The translations under genes and the position numbers were made by a program. DNA of 64,000 nt, from assembly GCA_021527695.1 (NCBI GenBank), contig JAKFAO010000011.1:620001-684000 (forward strand). The letters are read 5' to 3'. This DNA comes from Naematelia aurantialba (Eukaryota; Basidiomycota; Tremellomycetes; Tremellales; Naemateliaceae). This document shows positions 1 through 11,871 of this stretch, piece after piece. The notes under the pieces are model-generated. The model was not told the DNA's origin. It did not search any database and saw nothing but the letters and a program-made list of their open reading frames with translations. Each line of letters begins with the position of its first letter. The stretch's first letter is position 1.

Positions 1-3000
1 CCAAGCGGAAAGCGCCTGTGATTGACCTTGCCGCCGGCTTGCCCCAGGATGACACGGCATTCAACGAGTGGCTCGCCAAAGAGAAAGTCGCCTTTGGGTC
101 TCGCGTTACATGGGATGAGCAAACTCAACTGAGTGTTGCCGAAGTGGCGGTGAGTCGAAAGCGAGTGTTTCGCTGATGTCAGACGACGCTCATCGTCACC
201 CCTCCGTCTCTACTGAAGCAGTGGTTATCTGAAATTGAGCGACATGCACCTACCCTACGGGTCTGCATGTATGATGGGTGGCGTTCACTGCAGAAGTCGA
301 TGGAAAAGAGGCAAGCGGTGCGCATCAAACAGAGAACCGCAAGCAAGAGAAAACGTGCAGAGAGGTATCGCGCACAAACGGTGAAGAAGTATATTCAGCT
401 CAACGGGGAACAACTCAAATCAGAGCCGCTGGAGTCGGATGCCTTGAGCGAAGAGAACGAAGAGAGCGATGCCGAGGAATCGTGGCTCGAAACGACGCAG
501 CGCGAATTTCTCAATTACGTGCGAGCACATGACGTGGTGATTACGACCTACACAGATGGTAAGGAATCTTCACGACGATGCGCTGACCGAAAAGTCTCCA
601 GGGATCTCGATGTCGCCAAACCCCCACCGCAGCGTTCTCGACGAGCTGGTGCAGACTACCGTCCTGAGTCGCGTCCACGGAGTCCCTTGGTTATGGTTCA
701 GTGAGTTTCATGCCTGCAAAGACTGATATCAGATGGTGGCGAGTCATAATGGACGAAGTACAGCTCCAAGGCGATACTACCCACGCAGCGTGAGTATGTC
801 TTCGGACGAGGCTGATTGCAGACACATGGTGTCTCTCATACCTCGAACACTATCCTTAGCAGTTTCAGGGACGCCGGCTCGAGCAGATATCAAGGACCTC
901 ATGGGGTCGCTGAAATTTCTACGAGTGCCGGTCCTTCCCTTCGCTCCATACCTTTGGCATCGACTGCAACAGACCTCGATGCGTCAGGGTTTCGATGGAC
1001 TGTTCAGGGCGCTCGCCGTTCGGACCACGAAAAAACAGGTAGCGGGCGAGTTTAACCTCCCACATCAGTCCCGCTTTGTTGTCCCGATCGAGCTGTCGGA
1101 AATCGAGACGCATTATTACAACGATACTCTCGATCGACAGCGAGTCTTGCTTGGTCTGAGAAATGCCGAAGGCTCGGTCGTACGTACGAATGACTGGGTA
1201 CTTGACAGAGCGGCATTCCGATCTGCTTTGATCAACCTTCGACAGATATGCACCCATATTCAAGTCGGCGCGTCGGCTGGTGCGAGGAATGAGAGGCTAT
1301 ATCTCGGCAGGGATCTGATGACCATGACTGAGGCTCTGGAAAAAATGCAGGAAGATCACAGCATGGAGTTCCTAATTGAGAGCCGGCAGCAAGTAAATCT
1401 CTCTTTAGGACGAGCTGACTCCAGATGCGCGCGATGATTCGCAAAGCTCAGCTCATCATGGCGCAAGAAAATAATGAGTTGAAATTGAATAATGCTCAAC
1501 TTGTGAGTCAGTACTGCGATCCAACTGATGAAAGCTATATAATCGGGTTCGAGACCAAGCTACCTCCCAGCTACAGCCGCTCCGCGAGCGGCTGTATCAG
1601 TTGCTGGGTCACAAGGATGACTTGCTCGTTGATGATGGTGACGACACGCCTGAGCGGCAATTGTCACAACAAGAGCGAGACACAGTGGCACGGATAATTC
1701 ATGCCAGGCAAAGGTACGTCTCGTAAATGACTAAGCTGAAGACAGTATCCGCGAATCGCTCATCATCTTGCACCAAACTTTGTTCTTCGAAGGAGACGTC
1801 CATCATCAGGCCGATAACCAGGAGGAAGAAGGTGGGGAGGTCTCCTGGCTCGGTAAGCTGACTGCAGTGGCACGTTACGCCGAGGCAGATGGCGTGCGAA
1901 AGGAAATTCTCGCCCGAGCGCTGCACATCGGCAATCGCGCTGTTCAGGAAATGCATGCCACACTTAACAAACAGCCAGCCTTGTCATCGGTCGATGTGTT
2001 GAAGACGAGCGATACGAAACGCAAAGGGGGCATCTTGACCACCGACGTCATCTCTCAGGCAAACCAATTGCTAGTTATAATGAATCATAAGTGAGACCCT
2101 GGTGGAAGGTCACGTTGCTGACGATCAGCGCTGAACTCGTCTACAATTGGCGCAAGGAGGTCATTGCGCGGCTTTCATCTGCCATTGAGCAAGACGCCGA
2201 AGAGTTGCCCTCTGCTGGAGAGGGGACAAAGGTCGAAAATCCCGAAGAAGAGTTCTACGCTCAAGCCTTAAAGGCTCAAGGCGAAGGTGAGAAACTGCGC
2301 ATGATTCAGCTGACAGGTAGCCGAGGCGTATCTCGCTGCATATGCGGCAGCTCTTGCCGATAGAAAGGGTAAGGAATCATCCGTTTCGTGCTGACGGCAG
2401 AATTCATGCTTGAGGAGCGCAGTCTACTTGCTACACACGACACCAAGGTTGCAAAGAAGGTAAGACGTCCGGTATTCCTGGCTGACAGAAGCGTGTGACC
2501 AAAGCAGCACAGAATGCCATGGAAGATGTTGAAATCGCTCCTGATGCCCCAAACGATGTGGCCGAGCAGCTTGATCAGCTCATGTTAGAACGCCAAGCAT
2601 TCCGCGATGCTAGGAAACTCAGGGACTGTGAGCGGCCACTCAAGGCTATGTTGATCGCTCTGAATGGTGAGTGGCAGCATAACTCCGCTGACGGTAGCCG
2701 TCGTACATGGTCAGAACGCGCGGGCGGAGATTGCGATTGCATCGGCAATGGCATCCATGCTTAGAGAGTATATCAATGTGCAGAGTAGGTGGCTTGCGAG
2801 GCATACACTAACAGCAAAGGCGATCATGTGGACAAGCTCAATAAAGAGTTGGACTTGTTCCGAAAAACCTTCAATCGTCGTGTCACCTATTTCGCTGCTC
2901 TGCAAGAGATTTCAGACTCGGTAGGTCTGCCGTCAAATCACAAGCTCACATCAGGTGGCCGCCCCTGAGTACAAAGACTTGGCCGCGGACATTCGGGAAA

Positions 3001-4249
3001 CACAGAACAGGATCAACGAGCATGAAGTCAAGTTGGCAAGAATGACCACTCGAGGGCGATTTTTGCAGTACCTCGGCACGAGAGACAAGACCGAGGATGA
3101 GATCCGGGATGACTGTATCATCTGCATGGGAAGTTCGGACGATTCACATGCTATGCTCCTTGGCTGTGGGCATTTTCTTTGTGTTGTAAGTATCATGCTT
3201 TGAAGTGAGCTAAAGGCAGTCTTGCTTCCGCGAGTTTCGCAGGTCGCAAAATGGTCGGGTTTGCCCCAGTTGTCGAGTTAACAGTGAGTCGAGGCATTCC
3301 CCCCAGTACTGACAAGCAGTCAACGAACATCAAATCACTAGGGTCAAACTGGCCCAAAGTGGTACAGTGCTCGAAGGGCTACCTGTTGAAACGGAGACTA
3401 TGGAGGAGGTGACTGAAGGAACCGAGACTACGACGCACCAGGAAGAGATCGAGAGACAGCGGCGTATGACAGATCTAGCGAAATTGAGGCTACTGGATAT
3501 CGAACGGCGACGCGAAGTTGCAATGCTTGACATGATGGGAGAGTACGGGTCAAAAGTGGGTCGGGCCAGAAAGCCTGGCTGATGTCAGATCAACTTCCTG
3601 GTCAAACACTTGCTGTGGTACAAATCTCGGGACCCCTCGGCACGCCATGTCATCTTTTCCAATTGGTCTGATTCGCTCAACAGTGAGTATTTTACGCAGA
3701 ATTGCAGCTGAGGTCAGTCGTCATGAGAGCAATGAAACAAAATGGTATCTCGTTTATCAGCTTGGATCATGGACGACCTAAAGATATTGTGGAAACTTTC
3801 CACAAAGACACGAGTATATCGGTCTTCCTCTTGCACGCGGAGCGCGAAAGGTGAGTGACAAGTTTCCAATGTGCTTGCTAAGTGCCAGCTCTGGCCTGAC
3901 TCTTACGTCGTGCTCGGTGGTTCACTTGCTTGAACCAGTGCTCAAGCACAGCTTTGAGCTGCAAGCCATAGGCCGCGTTGACCGCCTCGGTCAAGATAAA
4001 GAGACGACGGTGTTCTGGTGAGTCGAGCTGAAAGAGACACGTTCTGACGCCAGTTATGCCACGAACGAGACGGTCGAGTCGCGCATCTTGGTGCAAGGCG
4101 TGCGGAACGGCACATCTATCTACTTACGAGAAGAAGAAGCGGGCGATGAGTTGGTTGCTGAGATGCCGGCTGTTGTCAGTGCGGCGCATAAGGGCGGCGA
4201 TCTAGCCAATGACGGGGACGAGGAGAGCTTGTTGGGGCTCATTCTGTAG
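1..4249 (+). CDS. SHPRH/Irc20-like SNF2 helicase with RING finger (3' part; start lies before the window)
   Basis: DNA-dependent ATPase and probable RING E3 ubiquitin ligase of the SHPRH/Irc20 group, which act in DNA-damage tolerance and transcription-coupled chromatin work. Many short exons read on in order: TLIVTPPSLLKQW (helicase Ia region, after base 183), a Walker B-like MDEVQ near 750-765, a SNF2_N stretch (SRFVVPIELSEIETHYYND) near 1067-1120, and a C3HC4 RING starting CIICMGSS near 3115. The RING continues across an intron as SCFREF and CPSCR near 3225-3280. Helicase_C begins near 3590 (HVIFSNWSDSLN) and ends with motif VI (QAIGRVDRLGQ) near 3960-4000. Stop TAG 4247-4249. Introns at 150-182, 559-594 and about 701-732 are only 32-36 nt. 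The Walker A part must lie upstream of base 1. Family assignment is firm; the choice between SHPRH and Irc20 orthology is inference. Confidence 0.9.
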
Positions 4250-4392
4250 ACTGGTAGACAAGATTGTATGCTGCACTGTAGTTTCTTGGATGCATACAAT
4301 CCAGATTGAACTTGCGATCAGCTCTTGCGAGTAGATTGCAGCTGTGCCGCGAGCGGTGCATGCAGGATGAGACGATAACTGACATGATGATG

Positions 4393-7300
4393 CTATGAAA
4401 AGAAATATGTGGACTCCTTGATCCGGCTGACGTCAAAGTCGCCCCTCTTGGGCGTTGGTGGGAGGACATCTCTCAGACGGACATATCGCTGTCTGCTGAC
4501 CGTGATGGGTTCCACGGTCTGCTTCTCGACCGTCTCTGAGAGCATCTCGTCCACGGCTGCGTCTGACAACGGCGCGACGCCGGGCGCTTCAGCGTCCTCT
4601 GCTTCGCCGATTTCGTCGATCGAAGGTGTAGACGCGAAGGACAGACCGTCTGCGCTGGCGCCGGCGTCGGCCTCTGCGGCCTTTGCAGCCTTGGCTTTCG
4701 CCTTGGCCTCCATCTCGGCGGCCATCTCGATGGGAGACAGGCCCAACCTGGCCTTGAGCTTGCGCTTGAGCGCCGACGAGCCGATGGCGGCGGCGTTGTT
4801 GAAGGGGATGTAGTGGTCGCCGAAGCGGTCGAGGAACTCTTGTCGGAGGGCCCCGATGAGGTCGTTCGAGTGCAGCTGGATAAACGTCTCGCGGATGAGT
4901 TTGGACATGTCCTCGACTGTCGACGGGTGCGTCCAGTACGAGTCGTGCACGGATGCGAATGTAATGTTGTTTTTCTGTTCGCCGTCAGTCCCGACTCTCG
5001 TCCACAAGCGTGTGGCCGATTCTCCACAGCGAGAAGAAAAGAAGACTGGGATGGAAGGAAGCCAAAAATCTCAAGCAGAGAAGGGAAGTGAGAGCTTGGA
5101 AGGCACGAAGAAGCAAAGAGCAAGCAGCAAGGCACGAAAGACTCACTTTGCATTCAAGCGCAGTCAACATCATGTGCGTCGCATCGAGGGAATGGATAAA
5201 GTTCGGTGGGAACGCCGACGACTGCCTGAGCGCGTTGACGTCCTGCGCCTTTGTCGTGTCGGCAATGTACACCGTTTGCAACGCGGTCATGATCTGCCTC
5301 TTTGCGATCTTGCGATACGGCTGCACGACGGGCAGACCGAGGGGCGTGGTCCATATCACGGCAGTCATGAATTCCTTCATGAGTCGGGGGACTTTCCTGC
5401 CGGTCTTTTTGGAAACGATCGCCTGGCTCGCGGGCTCGACCCTCTCAGGCGGGATCGACTTGGCGATGAGGCGCGCGCACACCGAGAGCCAGTCCATCAG
5501 GTCCTTGGCACCCCGGAACAGGTCGCCGATACACCCAAGCGCCTGCAACATCAGCAAGCAATCCTCCCATGGCGGCGGATGTCTCTCATGTCGAGCATAG
5601 TACTCACAGTCCGAGTGATGTATGCCGACGCGGCAAAGAGATGTTCCGCCTCGATGCCACCCCTGGCTGCCAGCTGTCGCTCGATCTGTGCCCGCGCCCC
5701 AACATACGTCACACCGTACACGGTCGTCATCACCGTCTGCTTGACGACCTTGCGGCCGACGGGCTCTTTGATGAGAATCGCCACCGGTACGCCGTCTTCC
5801 CTGTCCTTCTCGATGATCCGGTTGACGATCTCCGCAACTCCAGCATACACGTCTGCTGGCTTGTCGCCCGCCGTCAGATTGACCGCTTCGGCGCCGCGGA
5901 CATCTCCGCCGAGAGCGGCATAGTGCTGCATACCATTGCACGTGCCGTCTTGGTGCACGGGCAGGCTGCACTCGTACTTTGTAGGGTCGGGCGAGCGCAA
6001 CGCGTCGGTCAACTCGATACAAGTCGCAAGGCATTGCCACGGGTCTTCAGCCTTCAGCCACCACCGTTTCCCCTGACATCAGCAATGGCCAAATGCTAGC
6101 ACTCACATCCAGCGGGTGGTCCGCAGAGTCAAAGATGTCCGCCTCGTGGTCTTGCGCAAAACGGGCCCGATCTTGAAGGCTCAACTTGTCGTATCCATAG
6201 ACATTCGCCAAGTGTATACGCAGCCAATTCAGACCTGTAGTGCCAAGCGGTTTCGCCTCTCCAAATTTGAGCAGACCTCGTGACAGATCATCGCCAACTG
6301 GGCTGAGAGAAATCGGAATAGGGTATGCTCTTCCTCTAAAGTCCATGTTATGTGGGAGGTAAAAGGTGTCGTTGATGTACGAGCGCGCAATTTCGATGGT
6401 GTAGTTGAATTTACACCGCTCGGCATGGTCCCTCCGCTGTGCCCGTTGTGCGATACGCGCAGCCTCAGCCCACTGTATCCTCTTTGAGCCATCGAGGTCG
6501 GCGTCCGTAGGTCGCGGGGGTATTTGGTATTTTGCGCTATCTCCTGCAGGTGGGATATCGGCAATCCCCTCCCCAGCATTCCAAACCTCTAGGATGGTGT
6601 CGAAAATACGCCGATTAATACGCCAGGATGTCGACGACAATACTTCGAGGCCGTGATATACAGCCGCCAAGTGACCTTCGGCGCTTGCACGTTCCATGTA
6701 GATGCGCTGCTCCTCACAGTCCTTGAAACGCATCGCGGACACTGTCGTCAGCTCAGCTAGTCAACATTGACATACCGCCATGTATCAGGTACGCTCCATC
6801 ATGAACACCGTTCCATGGACGTGGCTCTACCAGCATCGGAAGATGTTTAGGGTGGACGATGGCTGTAAGATGATCCGAGCCAAGGCGGCTGGCGACGACC
6901 GGGTTGAGCTTGACCACACCGTGTTTGAATCCCTTGAGGTACTCGTATTGGTGGCTGAAGGCGGGGTGTGTCTCGGTTCTGCTGTCAGCTAGTTCATCAC
7001 GCCTGACTCACACTTCGCGACCGGCACTGTCATGGCCCTTGCGTTCGACTGTCGCCGTCTCCAGCAATGCCTTGAGCAGGAACGATCCGATCCAGAGCTT
7101 GACAGTACTTGACCAAGGCGGCGTCCATACAGAGTGGAATTCTGACGCCTTGCCTGTGTCGATATCCCGTCCAATGCGCATCCACGTAGCATCCACGAGC
7201 TGCGGTGTAGGCTGCTGCATCTGCGCATCAAGCGTCTTGAGCCATGTCTTTGATCTGTCGCCCGCAACTCCTTTGATGATCTCGGCGCGGTACTCGGATT

Positions 7301-8684
7301 CGACAGCCTTGCCGATCGCTATCATCCCCGCATGCGCCTGCAGGCCGTCTGGCAGGATCCTGCTGCTCCCCGCGTTCCGCATGGTGGAGAGAATAGTAAT
7401 CAGGGCGAGTTTCTCAGGGTCCAAAAGACTGAGGTACAGGTATCCGTGAGCCGTCTTCATCTCTGATCGCTTAGTAACGCCATTTTTCCCATCGTCCTTC
7501 GCGATTGGGCTGTCCGTATCCATTCGCTCTTTCATCGACTGAAGCTCGACCCTGAGTCGCTCGGTCAAAACTCCCAACCACTGGTACATCCACGCTTGCA
7601 GTTGTTCTTTCGCCAAGTTGGTATCCGAGAGGACGTGCACTCCTCTTTGGCGAAGCACCTGGTCAGAATGCTGCAACGTATTTCGAGCGGCTTCAAGCGA
7701 TGCCTTTTCAAGCTCACGTTGACGGGTGAGGGGGAGAGCGGTTGACTCGAGAGGTGAGAGCGACTTTCGCAGATTGAGCACGGAGAACCGCGGCAAGGCC
7801 TCGGTGGCGGAGGCCGCTTCGTCGCCTTTCGGCGGCTTGCCCTCTCCTTCCAGGACTGGTCGCACCTCTGGGGTTTCATGCCGTGTACGTCGTGCCTGTT
7901 CTTTCTCCCAGCCCTGAATCTCCTGGACACTTCGCTCCAACTCGCTGAGGCCGTTCTTTCGTGCCACGTCGAGGAGACCGTCGAATACTGTTTGGCGATG
8001 CTCGGGCAAAATTCCCTCCAGTAGCTCGGATGCTGTCAGTGTCCCCAAAGACAAGTAGGGAACGAGTGGCTCCAAGGATGATCCCGATCTTGGCATCAGC
8101 CATGCAATTGCAGCGAGCACTCACCGAAGGAGCCCAGACATCCACCCTCTGTAGATGTGCAGTCCTTCCTGTTGCTTGACCGCCTGACCGACCTTGCGTG
8201 GACCAAATGTAGATTCCCAGCGGTGCACCAGAGATTCTGCCTTGATCCTCCAGTCCTCATCCTTCATCTTGACCATACCCTCCACGACTTGCGCCCAGAT
8301 CGATGCGTCCGGCATCCGCTTTAGCCCAGCGGCTGAGTCGTCTAATGTCTTTCGGAAAATCTGGTACGCCCTAGGTGTGTATTCAGGTTTCCGCAGGCAA
8401 ATTGAGATCATGGAAATCGCATCGAGGACAGGAGAGGTAGGAAACAGCACAGTCTGCGGGGCGTTCGGGCTCTGAGGAACATCGGAAGGAAGAGGGATCG
8501 GAAGTTGTACAGGTTTGTGGAGGTACAAGGGAGATCGAGAAGGAGGCCGGATATTATTATACTCGGGCTCCGCTTCGGCTAGTTGAGCGGCGGGAGGCAA
8601 AGAACGAGGTGCAGTGGTGCTGATGCCGCGAAGGAGACCGCTCGGTCGGGAGATGGCCGCCGCTCGAAGGCGAGACGACAACAT
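4393..8684 (-). CDS. RPO41: Mitochondrial DNA-directed RNA polymerase (phage T7 type)
   Basis: Single-subunit RNA polymerase that transcribes mitochondrial DNA in the matrix. The start at 8684 opens a Ser/Arg/Ala-rich, acid-free presequence (MLSSRLRAAAISRPSGLL), typical of matrix import. The N-terminal third is helical (PPR-like in the family). The catalytic part has the landmarks of the T7 family: MDFRGRAYPIP near 6340, motif A HQDGTCNGMQHYAALGGD near 5905-5950, the O-helix motif KQTVMTTVYGVT near 5715-5750, SLDATHMMLTALE near 5165-5200, and motif C ASVHDSYWTHP near 4930-4965. An Ala/Glu-rich insertion near 4600-4720 precedes the C-terminus, and the last residues are TYFFS, stop 4393-4395. 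Several short introns interrupt it. It is divergent from the ARM-repeat gene at 9018 (333-bp shared promoter) and convergent with the helicase gene. Confidence 0.95.
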
Positions 8685-9017
8685 GATCTCGCTCGTGAGC
8701 TAGTGAGACTCGGCGGCTTGCAATGATCGGTGGTACAGCTCTGTCTCTGCGCTCTTCGAGACTCGCGTTGATCGTCCTTGACCGTTTTAAGAGTAAGATG
8801 AGGAGAAATCGGTTGCCGACAGCGAAAGCGAGACGAACGATTTTATTTTGAAAACTCACTCTCCCACGCTCGACTCTGCTGTAGATATGTCACGTGACTC
8901 CCTATTCATACATACTACCCCGTCACCGGCTACCAGAAGTGATCCCTATAGTCAGCCCCCTGTTGCTCTCCTGGTGCTCTTTCACACCATCAAGCGTTAC
9001 TCTGCGCCCTATTACAG
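8685..9017. promoter_or_regulatory. Divergent promoter between RPO41 and the ARM-repeat gene, with a CACGTG E-box
   Basis: The 333-bp interval separates two divergent start codons (8684 minus, 9018 plus), so it must hold both promoters. A palindromic CACGTG followed by AC lies at about 8891-8898. This is the core site of fungal bHLH factors of the Cbf1 type. No gene or repeat is visible. Function of the site is inference. Confidence 0.4.
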
Positions 9018-11663
9018 ATGACCAACAGCGCGGCATTCTCTGCACTTGCTTCCGCATCTCCGCCTGACGAGCTTCTCAATGCTTTGAAGGACCTGAAAAA
9101 CTCGGTCATAGGGAACACCTGGAAGAAGGTACACGTCGCAGAGGATCCACAGCTACTCTCCTTGTACGTCGCGGGCAAGTATATCATAACTCACGCCAGT
9201 CTGCTATCGCGACTCAACCCCGCTCAGGTAGCGTCGCCACTAGATGGAGATATCGCAAACGAAGTCGCTGTGATAATCGGTGCCTTGGCCAATGGTAAGT
9301 CCCTTACGTGCCGCCACGAGCTCACGACAGTTGGTGCTCTCACGGCTCGGCCACTGCTTCTGGCCGATGCCCCCGCAAAGCTCCTCGATCGTATACATGA
9401 CATCACCTCGACCCCCTTGTCACTCACCTACCGACTCCTGCCGGCCCTTCTGCGGGCTCTACGGAACGTCTTGGTGTCTACTGCAGATCTCGAATGGGGA
9501 CACGTTTGGGGGGTGGGCGCGGAACGTGAGATCGTTGGCACTGGACTAGAAGATACCGAGAGCGACACGAAAGGCAAGAAAGTCGTTCGAGTCTGGAAAA
9601 GCGAGGCCAGACGAGCTTTAGGCCTTATCCTTGAGGTATGTACGCACTCCCCTAAGGAGCTGACTGGCAGCCCGAGAGCCTTGATACTCTGCTCGGTCTC
9701 TTGCGAAGCTCGAACCCTCAAATCTTACTCCCAATCTACCAGTCTTATGCTCGACTGATTGCTCTTCCAAGTCATCGCGAAGCTCTTGCCAGATGGCAGC
9801 CTAGATCGGATGAACCTGGCCCCTCGACCGGTCCGGCTTGGCGTCCGGGGCCACCTTACATCCTCCGGCACCTCTTGGCCATCATCACTGAGCCCGAGCG
9901 CTCTCCCAAACTGCTTGAAGCTGCTCTGGATTTACTCTCCGCATTGGTGAAAGGCCAGCCTGACGTCGCGGCGGCTGCTCGCTCATGGACGGTCAATGAG
10001 GATCCTACCTCGAATGTGCCTCACAGTCTGCTGGGAGTCTTGGTGGAGATGCTATCAAGTCGTCCCGCAGGTATCCCGATAGGAGCTGCCAGCTGGTACG
10101 TTTGAAAGCAATTTACGCAACTGACTTTAGCCTAACCAACATTATGAGAGCCGACAAAGGGTCCAAGATGCACGACCGCGTACGATCAGCAGTCATCGAC
10201 CTCCAGCTTCTGATCGTAACTGCAAAATTGTTGCGAAGCGAAGGTCCAGAGGATCGTGTCAAGCTATGCTTTGTGCTCGGTATGTGATGTGATGGATGCG
10301 GCTAACAACAGCGACTCTCGTCTCGGATGATGAAACCCTGCAAAAGTTTGCCGCGGAGCAAGGATACCCTGGGCAGCTCATCGCGTTGATGCAGACAATC
10401 GATCAGGAGGAACAGAGTGGAGCCATCGGCTCAGATTTATCATCTCGATCCAAAGAGGTAACACTTGGTATTGAATCCGCTGACATTAGGCTGTCCTTCT
10501 GGCCCTAGCAGCACTCTGCTTCCAGTACGAACCCACCCGATCACTCATTGCGGAGGTCACGCCGCCATTCTTGCCCCACCTGCATCGTGCCCTGTTACAT
10601 CCTTCCTATGGCGTACGAGCAGCCGCATGTCAGCTCGCCCGGGCCCTTAGCCGGACGGTAGCGATTCTTCGTACCAGCCTTGTTGATAGCAAGGTGGGTG
10701 CGGAGGTCATTCAAGTTCTCAAACGCGAGATGGCGGATCCCAAAGATGCAGAAGAGTTAGGCGAGCGTGCATGGACAGTCGAAGTGGCCGCCACTGCGAC
10801 CATCTGTAATCTAATAGCAGACTTTTCACCACTCAGAGCTGTGAGTTTTAGGATCACGAGCTCCATGCTGACCCCGAAGTCTCTGTTACACCAGGGTGGC
10901 ATAGAGATGCTTTGCCAGCTTTCTCACAGTGAACACGAAGCGCTCGCTCTCAACGCCCTATGGGCGCTGAAGAACCTGACGTTTCACGCTTCTGATAGCC
11001 TCAAATCCCAAGTGATGGCTGCACTCACGTGGGCGGCACTGCAAAACTTCATCGGCCCTTATACTCGTGTATCGCTGCGGATACAGGCGCTTGGCATATT
11101 GCAAAACCTCCTGGCAGATGCGGGGCCGTCTGAGATTTCACGCACTATCGAGAACCTCGGAGGTGAAGAGTTCTTGGCCGTGCTGGAGGCTGTTGCCCGG
11201 GACGATTCTGAAGCGGATCTAAGAATACCTGTAGGCTGTCCTGATCACACTTCCATTACATATCTGACCTGATCAGGCTCTCTACGTTTTCTCAAATATT
11301 GCGCTGGGCAGTGAGAGAACTCGGGCTCTCTTGGTTGCAAGAGTTGGGATTCTCGAAGCTCTGTCATCTGCGATTGTAGGGCACAGTAATTCACACTGGT
11401 TAGCTAACCCCGTGCAGTATGTGAAATCCGACAGCGTCAAGACACCCGCTTTACGTTGCCTGCGTCACCTGGTCTCGTCCAGTGCTCGCTCGCAGCGTCC
11501 TCGACAGGCGGTTCTGGATGTCTTGTATCCTTACCAGCTAAGGCCTCGGCTAAAGGAGCTGGCCGAGACTAGTCCCTGTCTGGATGTCGCCCAGACGGCG
11601 GTCAGCCTCTTGGGAGTCATGGACCGTGGCCGGGACTTGGGGAGTGTGCTATCGGCGCGATGA
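9018..11663 (+). CDS. VID28: Armadillo-repeat subunit of the GID/CTLH ubiquitin ligase (Vid28/ARMC8-like)
   Basis: Probable Gid5/Vid28 (ARMC8), the armadillo scaffold of the GID/CTLH E3 ligase that degrades gluconeogenic enzymes when glucose returns. The ATG at 9018 starts MTNSAAFSALASASPPDELL. Repeated ARM helices follow through the protein, clearest near 10935-11000 (NALWALKNLTFHA), a helix typical of ARMC8, and near 11075-11130 (RIQALGILQNLLADAG). A further ARM helix reads LYVFSNIALGSERTRALL at 11281-11330 after an intron. The C-terminus is KELAETSPCLDVAQTAVSLLG, with the stop at 11661-11663. At least seven short introns. Other ARM proteins are possible, but the repeat layout and C-terminal match favour ARMC8. 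Confidence 0.75.
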
Positions 11664-11871
11664 TCACCTATTTAATATTGCATGACCTGTTGAACGGTGG
11701 TTAACAGCGGTAAACGGCGGAGGCTTCGGACCGGTGCCTAACATGATTTACCGACATCGGGGTTGGCGACCGGTTTCCCGGAGATTGGCCGAAGGACGAG
11801 CGAGCTATGGCTTTTTACTTTTTGGGACTGCAGCATTATGCATCTTTGCTCTTTGTAACCACCGTCACACC

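Noticed and set aside
4856..5923. Plus-strand 355-codon frame
   Set aside because: It lies opposite RPO41 exons that carry catalytic motifs; this is an antisense shadow.
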